A stretch of 64,000 nucleotides of DNA from Lederbergia citrisecunda (GCF_018343695.1 NZ_JAGYPJ010000001.1:3025992-3089991), one strand, 5' to 3'. Positions 35,005 through 44,981 are shown, counted from the first letter of the stretch. The notes: generated by a model not told the origin, from the letters alone. Numbers and translations are program-made.

Positions 35005-36102
35005 TTAATTATCAAGTTCAATAACAGAATCCCAACCAAGTTGGTCACACATTTTTTCTAATCTACGCATTTCGCGGGTGGCTGAAATTTTGGTACAGCC
35101 TAATTCAATTGCTTTCTTTGCTGTCCAACGAAGCAAATAAACCATAGCATCTGCTTGAGCTTCTCTTGTTGCAAAGTCCAAAAGAATGAGTTCATTATCT
35201 TTTCTTGCGATTCGTGCATAGCCCCAATATTCATTTGCCATAACCCAACCTACAAACAAATCTCGGTCCTCAGTTAAACCGTTTACTGTAAGTGGTTCTG
35301 ATAACTGGTTAAGCCATTTATTTTCAGAATCCATCCCAGTAGGAGCTTGGGCAATTCCCCATTCCATAGACTGCTGTGCTAATATTTGAAGTTCTTCTTT
35401 ATTTTTTACTACTTGCCAAGTCTGGATTGTGTGTGTGATCTTTTCTGGAGTTGGAACATCGATTGAGATCTTCCAAGTTCTCTCTGAAGGCGTCATATCC
35501 AAACCAGTCAATATTTCAGATACTTTGACAGGCTTCAAGCCTTTCTCACGGCCCTTGCGAATTAAAGCTTTTAAAGAACCAGGTGTACCTTTCGCTGCAT
35601 CATTCGCATGAAAAACGACTATTGCGCCGTTTTTGAAAAAAGGTGTTACATTCTCAATAATTTGTTCTGATGTCAACCCCGCCCAATCTCCGGAGTCGTC
35701 ACCTTCGATATCCACATATCCCAGTTCAGATAGCCAATCCAAGTTTTCCTCTCTAAAGCTTAAATACGGAAACCTCATAAATGTTGGACATGATTTTCCA
35801 GTTGCTTCTTGATACGCCAACTCAGTTTGCTTAATTTCTTCTAAAAAGACATCTTTAGGTATTTCAGCCATCCTTCTATGATAATAAGAATGTGGAGCAA
35901 GCTCGTGGCCTCTTTCAATGATCATTCTTGCTTTATCAGGATGTCGATCAATCCACTCACCTGTAAAGAAAAAAGTACCGACTGCCCCACATTGCTCTAA
36001 CGCTTCTAACCAATTTTCCAATGGAACATGATGTGGTCCATCATCGAAAGTAAGAGCAAAATATGGGTCATTCATATTCCCTCTGAAAATTTGACTAACC
36101 AT
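35005..36102 (-). CDS. Polysaccharide deacetylase with a C-terminal GNAT-like domain
   Basis: The protein has 365 residues. Residues 1-200 form a NodB-type deacetylase: ALTFDDGPH (metal Asp), HSYYH (metal His pair), RFPYLS and VVFHAND. No signal peptide is present, so it may work inside the cell on small amino sugars. Residues 225-365 form a second domain with a strand-helix pattern and LLRWTAKKAIELGCTKISA near the end, similar to a GNAT fold. This fusion is unusual. It is the last gene of the operon that begins at 40377. Confidence 0.7.
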   Translation of the reverse strand: MVSQIFRGNMNDPYFALTFDDGPHHVPLENWLEALEQCGAVGTFFFTGEWIDRHPDKARMIIERGHELAPHSYYHRRMAEIPKDVFLEEIKQTELAYQEATGKSCPTFMRFPYLSFREENLDWLSELGYVDIEGDDSGDWAGLTSEQIIENVTPFFKNGAIVVFHANDAAKGTPGSLKALIRKGREKGLKPVKVSEILTGLDMTPSERTWKISIDVPTPEKITHTIQTWQVVKNKEELQILAQQSMEWGIAQAPTGMDSENKWLNQLSEPLTVNGLTEDRDLFVGWVMANEYWGYARIARKDNELILLDFATREAQADAMVYLLRWTAKKAIELGCTKISATREMRRLEKMCDQLGWDSVIELDN

Positions 36103-36138
36103 CTAAACTACCCCGTTTCTAAAGTTGTAATTGTTAAC

Positions 36139-37134
36139 TTATGCTTTTATTTCTTTATGATAATCAATTTTATAGGATTCAAATTTCTCATAAACCTCAT
36201 CAGCCACTTCAATTCCTAAATGATCCATCGCTAAAAGAACCGAACCATAAACGGGTTCAATTTCAGGAATGACGAGTGTAATATCTTTATTTTCTTTTTC
36301 AATAGTTGTTTTTAGTGAATCTAGTAAATACGGATCTCTTCCTTTTTGGAATACAGAGCCTACTAATACGATAGGAACATTTTCTCCTGCAAAGCCACCT
36401 AATCTCTTAATGACGGAGTTGGCTGCAATCCCTAACTCTTTTCCTGTTTCTCTTAAAATTCGAATGGCGACTTCATCGCCTTCGTTAGCAGCTTCATGAA
36501 GAACGACGGTCAACCTTGCAGTCACCCGATAAATTTCGCGGTCCAAATAGTCATTTACAAGCTGTTCCATATTTTCAAAACCGAAAAACTCAGGTACTTT
36601 TTTCGTTAAAATAGTAGGACCTTCTCGGAATTCCCAAGATCTAACGGCTGCACGAAACGTTTGTTGTGCCATGTCGGCTCCTCCAGCCCCATCGCCATAT
36701 AGATATCCCATTCCACCTGTTTGAATGATCATTCCATCTTTATTTCTTCCAGCAGCATTCGTTCCCGTTCCGCAGACGAGCACCACGCCGGTATTCGTTT
36801 TACTGCCAATTCTAAGACCTTCATACGTGTCACAAACTAAATCCCAAGACTCAAATGGTAAAGTTTCAAGTGCAGGCAATAGGATGGAGAAATCATATGG
36901 TCGATCGGCACCAGCTAGCCCAAATTGCGCAAAAGAAATATCGCTATATTGTAGTCCAGCCATCTCTAATGCTTGATCAATCGATTCTTTTATATTTTTT
37001 AACGTACTTTCTATGCTGTGACCTTGATGATTTCCTCTTCCAGATAATCCTTCTCCTACCTTGTTTCCATTTTCATCAGTAATCACTGTGTATGTTTTCG
37101 TTCCGCCCCCATCAACACCCAATACATAACGCAT
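36139..37134 (-). CDS. BadF/N-acetylglucosamine kinase-like sugar kinase
   Basis: The 331-residue protein is an ASKHA-fold kinase: phosphate-1 loop LGVDGGGTKTYTVITDENG at the N-terminus, phosphate-2 loop LVCGTGTNAAGRN, and the adenosine loop LVGSVFQKG late. The BadF/BadG family includes bacterial GlcNAc and MurNAc kinases. With the deacetylase and D-aminoacylase genes around it, phosphorylation of an amino sugar from cell-wall turnover is plausible. The specific sugar is not shown by sequence. Confidence 0.8.
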   Translation of the reverse strand: MRYVLGVDGGGTKTYTVITDENGNKVGEGLSGRGNHQGHSIESTLKNIKESIDQALEMAGLQYSDISFAQFGLAGADRPYDFSILLPALETLPFESWDLVCDTYEGLRIGSKTNTGVVLVCGTGTNAAGRNKDGMIIQTGGMGYLYGDGAGGADMAQQTFRAAVRSWEFREGPTILTKKVPEFFGFENMEQLVNDYLDREIYRVTARLTVVLHEAANEGDEVAIRILRETGKELGIAANSVIKRLGGFAGENVPIVLVGSVFQKGRDPYLLDSLKTTIEKENKDITLVIPEIEPVYGSVLLAMDHLGIEVADEVYEKFESYKIDYHKEIKA

Positions 37135-37179
37135 CGTGTATCTATCCCCTTCTGTTTTTATTTATTTATACTTAGCATT

Positions 37180-37644
37180 TCAATCACGAACTTCTACAAT
37201 CAATTCAATTTCAACTGGTGTATGAAAAGGAAGTTCGCTCGTACCAATAGCTGAACGTGCATGCTTGCCATTTTCACCAAATACCTCTACTAATAAATCA
37301 GACGCTCCATTCATTACATATGGTTGATCCGCAAATCCAGGAGCACTATTAACGAATCCAAGTAGCTTTACAATTTTCACTACTCGATCCAAATCTCCTA
37401 AATGTGCCTTTATTACGGCTAGACAATTGATAATTGTTTGACGAGCCGCTTCCTGACCTTGTTCAGTCGTCAAGTCTGGGCCAAGTTTACCCGTATACAT
37501 TAATTCTCCATCAATTCGGCAATCCTGCCCGGAGGTATAAACTAAGTTCCCCGTTTGATTACATGGAATGTATGAAAATTTTGGTTCACCCGGAATCGGT
37601 AATGTAATCCCTAGTTCTTGTAATTTTTGTTCAATTTTTGACAT
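37180..37644 (-). CDS. RidA/YjgF-family protein
   Basis: The protein has 154 residues with the RidA features [12 protein letters not shown], the [22 protein letters not shown] helix and [19 protein letters not shown] with the conserved Arg and Glu. RidA enzymes hydrolyse reactive enamine/imine intermediates such as 2-aminoacrylate. Placed in an operon with a D-serine dehydratase-like gene, this is a natural partner. The ATG at 37644 follows GGGGATTCTTAT. Confidence 0.82.
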   Translation of the reverse strand: MSKIEQKLQELGITLPIPGEPKFSYIPCNQTGNLVYTSGQDCRIDGELMYTGKLGPDLTTEQGQEAARQTIINCLAVIKAHLGDLDRVVKIVKLLGFVNSAPGFADQPYVMNGASDLLVEVFGENGKHARSAIGTSELPFHTPVEIELIVEVRD

Positions 37645-37671
37645 ATAAGAATCCCCTTTCAACTTTTATAC

Positions 37672-39276
37672 TTAATGGTTACAACAACTACTTGAAGGTA
37701 TGAAAACACCTTCCCTTACGTTCGTATGCACTCCATTTTGCATCGTCATTTTTCCATTCACCCAAACATAACTAATCCCATTCGGGTAGTTTTTGGGATT
37801 TTGATACGTTGCCTCGTCTTGGATTGTGTGTGGATCAAACACAACAATATCCGCCGCATAGCCTGGAACAATTAGTCCCCGTTTCCCCAAATTAAAGCGC
37901 TTAACAGGAAACGATGTAAGTTTCCGGACAGCTTGTTCCAAGGATAAAACGCGATCTTCTCTAACATATTTCGCAAAAATTCTTGGAAATGAACCATACA
38001 GTCTAGGGTGAGGTTTTCCCGTGTCACAATGTAAACTATCGGATGCAATCAAAGAGTTATCCCATTTCACGACTTGTCTAACATCGTCATCTGACATAAG
38101 AAAATAAACAATAGAAACGTTCCCATTTTCCTCTAACAATAAATCAAGCATACAGTCAACGGGATGAATTCCTCTCATCTCACTTATTTCTGCAATGTTT
38201 TTTCCTTCTAAACTACGATTCTTCTCAGTTTGTACAGAGGAAATCATGACGTTGTTCCAGCCAGTTGAACAGACTAAATTATCCCAGTCATCCTGCTCTC
38301 TACTTAATTCATCTTTAATTTTTTCACGAATTGTTTTATCCCTAAAACGGTTAAGTGTTTGTTGAACTCCGCCTTCAAGCACCCACGGAGGAAGTACCGT
38401 TAACAGCATAGTTGAACTTGCCGAATATGGATACACATCACAAGTTACATCAAGGCCTCTTTCCCTAGCGTCCGTAATGATTTCCATCGCGTCTTGAACT
38501 AATCCCCAATTCCTTTTCCCAGCTGCCTTCAAATGGCTTACATGCAATGGGACACCCGCTTTTTCGGCAATCCAAATCACTTCTTTTATAGAAGGAATTA
38601 AGTTATTTCCTTCACCCCTAATATGGGTGGAAAAAAGACCATTATACTTTGGCAGGACTGAACATAATTCTGCAATCTCTTCCTTTGAAGAATAGCTGCC
38701 TGGTGCATATAAAAGTCCAATGGATAAGCCAATCGCCCCAGCCTTTAACCCTTCTTCAAGCAGTACCTTCATCCGCTCGATTTCTTCTTTTGTAGCCGCT
38801 CTTTTGGCAAAACCCATCACTAAAATCCTTAATGTCCCATGGGCAACATACGTAGTAATATTTTCAGCAGGTCGTGCCTTTCGAATTGTAGCCACGTACT
38901 CCTCAACCGTATTCCACGACCACTCAATTCTTGAAGAGCCGATGACGGGTTGAACATATTCTTTAAGCAAATGCTTGTATTCACCAAAAAAAGGAGCAGG
39001 AGAAAGTCCACAATTTCCAACTACTTCTGTTGTTACACCTTGCTGCAGCTTAATTTCGCTATTAGGGTAATTTAAAATCATTAAATCTGAATGGCAATGT
39101 CCATCGATAAAACCTGGTGAAATCACTTGTCTTTTAGCATCTACTACTTGATAAGATTCTTGGTCTATGGAACCTACCTTTACGATCATTCCATCTTTAA
39201 TTCCAATATCACCATAAAACCAAGGGTTGCCAGATCCATCCACAACTTTACCGTTCTTAATTAGACAATCGAGCAT
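37672..39276 (-). CDS. D-aminoacylase (N-acyl-D-amino-acid deacylase)
   Basis: The 534-residue amidohydrolase has the N-terminal beta domain LIKNGKVVDGSGNPWFYGD, the metal motif GFIDGHCHSD (HxH type), QQGVTTEVVGNCGLSPAP, and HVSHLKAAG. The C-terminus returns to the beta domain (GYAADIVVFDP). It should deacylate N-acyl-D-amino acids in the cytoplasm. It ends in a His- and Cys-rich tail, SSSCCNH. It is 12 bp after the D-threonine aldolase-like gene. Confidence 0.87.
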   Translation of the reverse strand: MLDCLIKNGKVVDGSGNPWFYGDIGIKDGMIVKVGSIDQESYQVVDAKRQVISPGFIDGHCHSDLMILNYPNSEIKLQQGVTTEVVGNCGLSPAPFFGEYKHLLKEYVQPVIGSSRIEWSWNTVEEYVATIRKARPAENITTYVAHGTLRILVMGFAKRAATKEEIERMKVLLEEGLKAGAIGLSIGLLYAPGSYSSKEEIAELCSVLPKYNGLFSTHIRGEGNNLIPSIKEVIWIAEKAGVPLHVSHLKAAGKRNWGLVQDAMEIITDARERGLDVTCDVYPYSASSTMLLTVLPPWVLEGGVQQTLNRFRDKTIREKIKDELSREQDDWDNLVCSTGWNNVMISSVQTEKNRSLEGKNIAEISEMRGIHPVDCMLDLLLEENGNVSIVYFLMSDDDVRQVVKWDNSLIASDSLHCDTGKPHPRLYGSFPRIFAKYVREDRVLSLEQAVRKLTSFPVKRFNLGKRGLIVPGYAADIVVFDPHTIQDEATYQNPKNYPNGISYVWVNGKMTMQNGVHTNVREGVFIPSSSCCNH

Positions 39277-39288
39277 TATTCACACACC

Positions 39289-40377
39289 TTATGAGAGTTT
39301 TCCACGAGCGTAAACGATTTTTTCTTTGAATTGGTCGTCATCTTTTAGGAAAACCTTGTCATGTAAATTGACTGTGCTACAAATATGGTTTGGAATGACA
39401 TGGACGATATCCCCAACCTTAAACCTATCCTCTTTGTTAATTTGGATCATGCCATGTTCTTCCGATAATCGTTCGAAAATGGCATGAGGAGCTTCAATTA
39501 TATGCCCGAATCCTTTTAAAAATAACGGATCACTATTTGGGCCAACATCTGTTGCAAACGTCTTACTACCACCATCAATGATTATTAAGTTGTCTGAAGG
39601 ACGACTGACAACTGTTGCTCGAATATAGGCTGCACATTCTTCAAGTGAACATGAACCTAATTCTGCCTGCATCCGGTCATAAAAAACGTATGTACCAGGT
39701 CGTACTTCTGTAATTCCTTTGACCATCGCTGCATATGGAGCCGTAGGGGTGGATCCAACGCTTATATCTCGTACCTGGATTCCTTCATTTCGCATCCGCT
39801 CAGCCAGATCAACCATTAATTGTCCTTCTTCAATACCGGCTTTTTCCAACTCTAATGTTGGTCTTCCATTCATAAAAAATCCTCGATACGTATAAATCCC
39901 TTGGAACTCTATATTGTCCATATTTTGCAGTTCGGCAGCGAGCTTAATCGCATCATCATATAGGACACCCGTTCTTCTAAAACCGATATCCACTTCAAGC
40001 CTAACTTGAATTACGATTTGATGACGTTTCGCCACCTCTGAAATTATGGTAGCCCCTTCAAGACTATCAACACCAACTATGAGATTGATAGACTTACTCA
40101 GATGGGCAACCCTTTCAATTTTTGACTCGGTGACAATCGGATACGCGATAAAAATATCATGAATGCCATGCTGGGCCATCACTTCCGCTTCCCCTACCTT
40201 TGCCACTGTGATTCCATTGGCTCCGGAAGCAATTTGCCTTTTAGCAATGTCAGGAATTTTATGAGTCTTTGTATGGGGGCGAAGCGATACACCATTTTTC
40301 TTAGCGATTTCGGCCATCTTTTCAATATTTCGTTGCATCTTTACTTCATCAATAATTAAACTTGGAGTATCAAGCAT
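39289..40377 (-). CDS. D-threonine aldolase/D-serine dehydratase-like PLP enzyme
   Basis: The 362-residue protein is a fold type III PLP enzyme. The PLP lysine lies in LRPHTKTHK near residues 32-40. The active domain is an alanine-racemase-like barrel (VRLEVDIGFRRTGV). The C-terminal domain has PNHICSTVNLHD, the His/Cys zinc site of the DSD1/D-TA family. It likely acts on D-threonine, D-serine or a related D-3-hydroxy acid. It is the promoter-proximal gene of the operon; the ATG follows AGGAGGATCCAC. Confidence 0.85.
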   Translation of the reverse strand: MLDTPSLIIDEVKMQRNIEKMAEIAKKNGVSLRPHTKTHKIPDIAKRQIASGANGITVAKVGEAEVMAQHGIHDIFIAYPIVTESKIERVAHLSKSINLIVGVDSLEGATIISEVAKRHQIVIQVRLEVDIGFRRTGVLYDDAIKLAAELQNMDNIEFQGIYTYRGFFMNGRPTLELEKAGIEEGQLMVDLAERMRNEGIQVRDISVGSTPTAPYAAMVKGITEVRPGTYVFYDRMQAELGSCSLEECAAYIRATVVSRPSDNLIIIDGGSKTFATDVGPNSDPLFLKGFGHIIEAPHAIFERLSEEHGMIQINKEDRFKVGDIVHVIPNHICSTVNLHDKVFLKDDDQFKEKIVYARGKLS

Positions 40378-40573
40378 GTGGATCCTCCTATCATTAAAAT
40401 TTGAAAGCCCTTAAATTTGTTATAACATATTTTGTGAGTATATGGGTAAAAATAATTTTTAAATTTTATATAAAAAGCTTTAATATATAAAAGTGTATTA
40501 TTTTTTTATGAAAGGATTTTTCTTCACTTTTATAGAAGTATAAAAGGATTGAAAATTTAGTGAGGTGCTCATA

Positions 40574-42274
40574 ATGACAGTAAAATTTGAAAACTACAAG
40601 TATACCAGACCTAATATTGACGAATTTGAATTAACTTTTAATGCTGCCCTTGAAAAGTTCAAAAATGCGGTAAATGTGGAAGAACAAAGTGAAGCGATGA
40701 ATAAAATAAATGAAATCCGTAATGATCTAGGGACGATGTTCAATATTTGTTATGTTAGACACACGATTGATACAAATGATGAATTTTACAAAAATGAAAA
40801 TGATTATATGGATGAAATTACTCCTATTATAGAAGGTTTCACTTCTAAATACTATGAAGCACTAGTTTCCTCAAAATTTCGTTCTGAACTAGAAAATAAA
40901 TGGGGAAAACAATTATTTGATTTAGCTGAATGCCAACTTAAAACTTTTTCTCCAGATATTATTCCGCTATTGCAAAAAGAAAACAAGCTTTCCTCTGAGT
41001 ACACAAAGCTTGTTGCATCCGCAAAAATAATGTTCGAAGGGGAAGAAAGAACTCTTGCAACGATCGACCCATTTATGGAATCGAAAGATCGGGAAATGAG
41101 AAAAAAAGCAAGTGATGCTAAATTTGGTTTTTTTGCTGAGCATGAAGAGGAATTCGACCGGATTTACGATGAGTTAGTAAAGGTAAGAACAGAAATCGCG
41201 CAAAAACTAGGATATAGTAACTTTGTTGAACTTGCCTATTATCGTATGACCCGTACAGATTATAATGCAGAAATGGTTGCAAAATTCCGTGATCAAGTGA
41301 AAGAATACATCGTACCACTAGCATCTAAATTACGTAAACGTCAACAGGAGCGAATCGGTGTTGATCAATTAAAATTCTATGATGAAGGATTTAAATTTGT
41401 TTCTGGTAATGCAACTCCTAAGGGTGCACCAGAATGGATTATCAATAATGGTAAGCAAATGTACTCAGAGTTATCGAAGGAGACAGATGAATTCTTCACT
41501 TTTATGAATGAAAATCACCTTATGGATTTAGTTGCGAAAAAGGGAAAAGCAAGTGGCGGCTATTGTACATATATTGAAAACTATAATGCGCCATTTATTT
41601 TCTCCAATTTTAATGGTACTTCTGGAGATATTGATGTTTTAACACATGAAGCGGGCCATGCATTTCAAGTCTATTCAAGCCGTGATTTTGAAATTCCTGA
41701 ATATAGCTGGCCAACGTATGAAGCTTGTGAAATCCATTCAATGAGTATGGAATTTTTCACATGGCCGTGGATGGAATTATTCTTTCAAGAGGAAACAAAT
41801 AAATACAAATTTGCACATCTGAGTGGAGCACTATTATTTTTACCATATGGTGTTGCAGTTGATGAATTTCAGCATTTTGTCTATGAAAACCCTAAAGTAA
41901 CTCCTGCTGAAAGAAAGCAAGCATGGAAAAAAATTGAAGAAAAATATTTACCACATCGTGATTATGATGGAAACGAATATTTAGAGAATGGTGGAGTTTG
42001 GCAACGACAAGGTCATATTTATGAATCACCATTTTATTACATTGATTATACACTTGCGCAAATTTGTGCATTTCAATTTTGGAAAAAATCACAAGAAAAT
42101 CATGAAGAAGCATGGAAAGATTACATTCACCTATGTAAACAAGGTGGTAGCAAATCCTTTACTGGCTTAGTGAAAGAGGCTAATCTGATTTCACCATTTG
42201 AGGATGGTTGCGTAGCATCAGTCATTGATACGATTCAGGCATGGCTAGATCAAGTCGATGATAAAGCACTATAA
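40574..42274 (+). CDS. Oligoendopeptidase F-like M3 metallopeptidase
   Basis: The protein has 566 residues. The zinc site is LTHEAGHAFQVY, with the third ligand Glu 30 residues on in the ACEIHSMSMEFF region. The long helical N-terminal part and the conserved YEACEIHS and YIDYTLAQICAFQFW segments are typical of the M3B oligoendopeptidases. It should cut short peptides in the cytoplasm. The ATG at 40574 follows GAGGTGCTCATA. It lies divergently from the D-amino-acid operon. Confidence 0.87.
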   Translation: MTVKFENYKYTRPNIDEFELTFNAALEKFKNAVNVEEQSEAMNKINEIRNDLGTMFNICYVRHTIDTNDEFYKNENDYMDEITPIIEGFTSKYYEALVSSKFRSELENKWGKQLFDLAECQLKTFSPDIIPLLQKENKLSSEYTKLVASAKIMFEGEERTLATIDPFMESKDREMRKKASDAKFGFFAEHEEEFDRIYDELVKVRTEIAQKLGYSNFVELAYYRMTRTDYNAEMVAKFRDQVKEYIVPLASKLRKRQQERIGVDQLKFYDEGFKFVSGNATPKGAPEWIINNGKQMYSELSKETDEFFTFMNENHLMDLVAKKGKASGGYCTYIENYNAPFIFSNFNGTSGDIDVLTHEAGHAFQVYSSRDFEIPEYSWPTYEACEIHSMSMEFFTWPWMELFFQEETNKYKFAHLSGALLFLPYGVAVDEFQHFVYENPKVTPAERKQAWKKIEEKYLPHRDYDGNEYLENGGVWQRQGHIYESPFYYIDYTLAQICAFQFWKKSQENHEEAWKDYIHLCKQGGSKSFTGLVKEANLISPFEDGCVASVIDTIQAWLDQVDDKAL

Positions 42275-42313
42275 TAATTACAATAACTATTTAATTAGAT
42301 TGTTTTAATAAAA

Positions 42314-42380
42314 CTCCTAAAGTGAAGTTGAATTAGGGAAACTACTTATGTCCCTATCCTTCTAATTTAGGAGCTTTTCT
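42314..42380 (+). terminator. Terminator-like stem after the M3 peptidase gene
   Basis: CTCCTAAA and TTTAGGAG pair over a 44-nt loop that itself contains an inner AGGG/CCCT stem; CTTTTCTT follows. It is a complex structure and less certain than a compact hairpin. Confidence 0.5.
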
Positions 42381-42460
42381 TATATTTGCTACTCTTCTAA
42401 TCTATAGTGTGCATTAAACTTTTAAAGTAAGATTTAGTATCCATCCCCAGATTCTTACCT

Positions 42461-43165
42461 TTATATTCTTGATTTAAACTTAGTTACTTCTTCCTCACTC
42501 AAGTCTCTCCACTTCCCGATTGGAAGATTATTCAAACTAATATGCGCTATCCGTACTCGCTTCAGTTTGACTACTTTATAGCCAAAATGAGAGCACATTC
42601 TCCTGATTTGGCGGTTGAGACCTTGCGAAAGAGTAATTTTAAAGCTACGATCATTTATTTTTGCAACCTTGCATTTCTTCGTTGTTGTGTAAGCTTTTTT
42701 TACTGGATTAAATATCTTAACACCATTTACCATGCCAGTAATAAAATCAGAAGTGATCTCTTTATTAACGGTTACAATATAATCTTTCTCATAATGATTT
42801 TCTTCTCGTAAAATTTCGTTCACTATACTTCCATCACTAGTAAGTAAAATGAGGCCTTCTGAGTCTTTATCAAGTCTACCAATGGGAAAAATCCGCTCTG
42901 GATGATTGACAAAATCGATAATATTCCCTTCTATATGCTTTTCGGTCGTACAAGTGATTCCTACCGGCTTATTCAAGGCGATATAAACATCTTGTTGTTT
43001 CTTTGTTAATAGTTTACCCTCTACTTCTACTTTATCCTCTGGCCCAACTACAAGTCCTAAAACGGCAATTTCACCATTTACCTTTACTTTTTTCTGGGCA
43101 ATTAATTCATCCGCTTTTCTTCTCGAGCAAAGCCCTGTTGAGCTAATATAGTTATTTAGACGCAT
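42461..43165 (-). CDS. rluF: RluF-like 23S rRNA pseudouridine synthase
   Basis: The protein has 234 residues. The S4 RNA-binding domain is at the N-terminus (MRLNNYISSTGLCSRRKADELI), and the RsuA/RluB/E/F catalytic motif GRLDKDSEGLILLT near residue 97 carries the catalytic Asp. The end QGLNRQIRRMC fits the same family. RluF modifies U2604 in E. coli; here the target is inferred. The ATG at 43165 follows AGGGGG. Confidence 0.82.
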   Translation of the reverse strand: MRLNNYISSTGLCSRRKADELIAQKKVKVNGEIAVLGLVVGPEDKVEVEGKLLTKKQQDVYIALNKPVGITCTTEKHIEGNIIDFVNHPERIFPIGRLDKDSEGLILLTSDGSIVNEILREENHYEKDYIVTVNKEITSDFITGMVNGVKIFNPVKKAYTTTKKCKVAKINDRSFKITLSQGLNRQIRRMCSHFGYKVVKLKRVRIAHISLNNLPIGKWRDLSEEEVTKFKSRI

Positions 43166-43205
43166 ATAAGCCCCCTGTTGACATTTTGTAGAAATAATAA
43201 TAAAT

Positions 43206-43233
43206 GAAAAAACACGCCCATGTCAAAGCGTGT
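43206..43233 (-). terminator. Terminator of the Tat/dehydrogenase operon
   Basis: ACACGC pairs with GCGTGT around a 10-nt loop, followed by TTTTTT on the minus strand. It overlaps the deacetylase stop codon. Confidence 0.75.
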
Positions 43234-43967
43234 CACTTATTATCTACCAACTTTGCAAAATCCTCAATTGTAGTCGAGTACTTTACGTAAAGCCTCGGTA
43301 AAAGATATCGTTCATCTTGTATTCCCTTTTCGATAAAAGGTTCTGGAATGGTTGTCAGTCCAAAGGAGTAGTACTTTTTTGTTTCTGCTAATACTTTGTC
43401 GTTGTATAATCCATACGGATAGGATAGTGCGATAACTGGATGGCCCGTAATACGTTGAATTTTTTCTTTCGATACCTTCAATTCATATTCATAATCTTTT
43501 ATCTTCCTCAAATCCGGATGATTGGCAGTATGAGACTGGATTGAAAATAAACATGAATCTGCCATCCTTTTTAACTCCAACCACGATAAACGATTTGAAC
43601 GACCGACAAAATCGGATATGACAAAAATGGTCCCCTTCGGTTTAAAATGATTCGTCTCTAGTTTTTTAAAAATAGCAAAGGCATTTAAATTGTTTTTATA
43701 CCCATCATCAAAAGTAATAAAAATAGGTTTATCAATGTTTTTCGCATCATTCCACTGCTCGAAAGTTAATAAGGTAAAGCCATGGTCCCTCAAATAAATC
43801 ATTTGCTTCTCGAAATTTGCCGGACTTACATATAAATCTTCAACACCATGGCCTTTAAATTCATCAATGGAATGATATATCAATATAGGAATTTTCCGCT
43901 CAGCCGAAACTGTTGAAGGAAGCATCAAAATAAAAATACATAAAAGAACTAACGCAAGCTTCTTCAT
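43233..43967 (-). CDS. Exported polysaccharide deacetylase (YxkH-like)
   Basis: The protein has 244 residues: a signal peptide (about 1-22, ALVLLCIFILMLPSTVSA) and a NodB-type domain with ILIYHSI, ITFDDGYK (metal Asp), SHTANHPDL (metal His) and LSYPYGLYN. The family acts on cell-wall or other N-acetylated glycans. It is the last gene of the operon that holds tatC, tatA and the dehydrogenase genes, so its expression is tied to them, but a functional link is unclear. Confidence 0.8.
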   Translation of the reverse strand: MKKLALVLLCIFILMLPSTVSAERKIPILIYHSIDEFKGHGVEDLYVSPANFEKQMIYLRDHGFTLLTFEQWNDAKNIDKPIFITFDDGYKNNLNAFAIFKKLETNHFKPKGTIFVISDFVGRSNRLSWLELKRMADSCLFSIQSHTANHPDLRKIKDYEYELKVSKEKIQRITGHPVIALSYPYGLYNDKVLAETKKYYSFGLTTIPEPFIEKGIQDERYLLPRLYVKYSTTIEDFAKLVDNK

Positions 43968-43988
43968 ATGAATTCTTCACTCCTGATG

Positions 43989-44723
43989 TTATACTTGCGG
44001 AATTCGTTCTTCCTGAATATCTTTTCTTTCTTTATTTTGAAAAACAAACTTTGAAAGGGCGATGCCGATTTCATATAAAATGAACAACGGAAACAACACA
44101 ATTAATTGTGATACAAAATCTGGTGGCGTAATAATAGCAGAAACAACCGCCATGACCACATAGGCATATTTTCTTATGTTTGATAATTGGCTTGGGGTGA
44201 CGATATCAACGGCTGTTAAAAACATTAGAACGAATGGAACTTCGAATAAGAAACCCATCGGAATGGTTGTCATTAAAAGAAAGGAAAAATAGCTTTGAGT
44301 CGTAATCATCATCTCAAAATTGTTAGTGCCTAGTCTCATTAGAAACTGATAAGCAAAGGGAAACACTACGAAGTAACCGAATGAAAGTCCACTTATAAAA
44401 CTAAGAAGCATAGCTGGAATATATTTAATCGCATTTTTACTTTCCTTCTCTGTCAAAGCTGGCTGGATAAAACGCCAAAGCAAAAAGCCAATAAAAGGGG
44501 CAGACATGCCTAAACTTAAGCTGCCTGCAATCCCTGTGTAAAAACGAATAACATCTAATGGCCCGAGCATCGTCAATTTTTGACTTTTTGTAATGACTGG
44601 AATCATTTGCTGAATAAAAATAATAAAGATAGCGAAGCAAATGATGAAAAAAAGACCAGAATAAATAATCACTTTCCGTAAATCTCCCAAATGTTCCGTT
44701 AACGCTTTTTCTTCATCCATCAT
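43989..44723 (-). CDS. tatC: Twin-arginine translocase subunit TatC
   Basis: The 244-residue protein has six predicted membrane helices. The N-terminal cytosolic HLGDLRKVIIYS (HL.ELR-type signal-binding motif), FGYFVVFPFAYQF and the conserved PPDFVSQLIVLFPLFILYE near the end identify TatC. With TatA it forms the minimal Gram-positive Tat translocase. The gene lies 6 bp after tatA and downstream of a Tat-signal substrate. Confidence 0.93.
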   Translation of the reverse strand: MMDEEKALTEHLGDLRKVIIYSGLFFIICFAIFIIFIQQMIPVITKSQKLTMLGPLDVIRFYTGIAGSLSLGMSAPFIGFLLWRFIQPALTEKESKNAIKYIPAMLLSFISGLSFGYFVVFPFAYQFLMRLGTNNFEMMITTQSYFSFLLMTTIPMGFLFEVPFVLMFLTAVDIVTPSQLSNIRKYAYVVMAVVSAIITPPDFVSQLIVLFPLFILYEIGIALSKFVFQNKERKDIQEERIPQV

Positions 44724-44729
44724 GATCCC

Positions 44730-44945
44730 TCACTTTTTGACTGGATCCGTTGCCTGCTGAATGACTTCTTCTGCTTTTTTCTCCGTTTCATTAGAGCTCA
44801 TAATTTCATTTGCGGATTTTTTAAACTCGGATAACGTCTTTCCAAAAGCTGCTCCTATCTCCGGAAGCTTTTTAGGACCAAACAAGATTAACGTAATAAT
44901 TAATATGATAATTAAACCAGGAACTCCTATTGATTGAAAAAACAT
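44730..44945 (-). CDS. tatA: Sec-independent translocase protein TatA
   Basis: The 71-residue protein has one membrane helix (about 7-21), the hinge [10 protein letters not shown], and an amphipathic helix ([16 protein letters not shown]), which define the TatA/TatE family. The acidic tail is normal. It forms the pore part of the translocase. The start follows GAAAGGAG. Confidence 0.93.
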   Translation of the reverse strand: MFFQSIGVPGLIIILIITLILFGPKKLPEIGAAFGKTLSEFKKSANEIMSSNETEKKAEEVIQQATDPVKK

Positions 44946-44981
44946 ATATATTCTCCTTTCTTCTACATGAAAGCAAACTTT

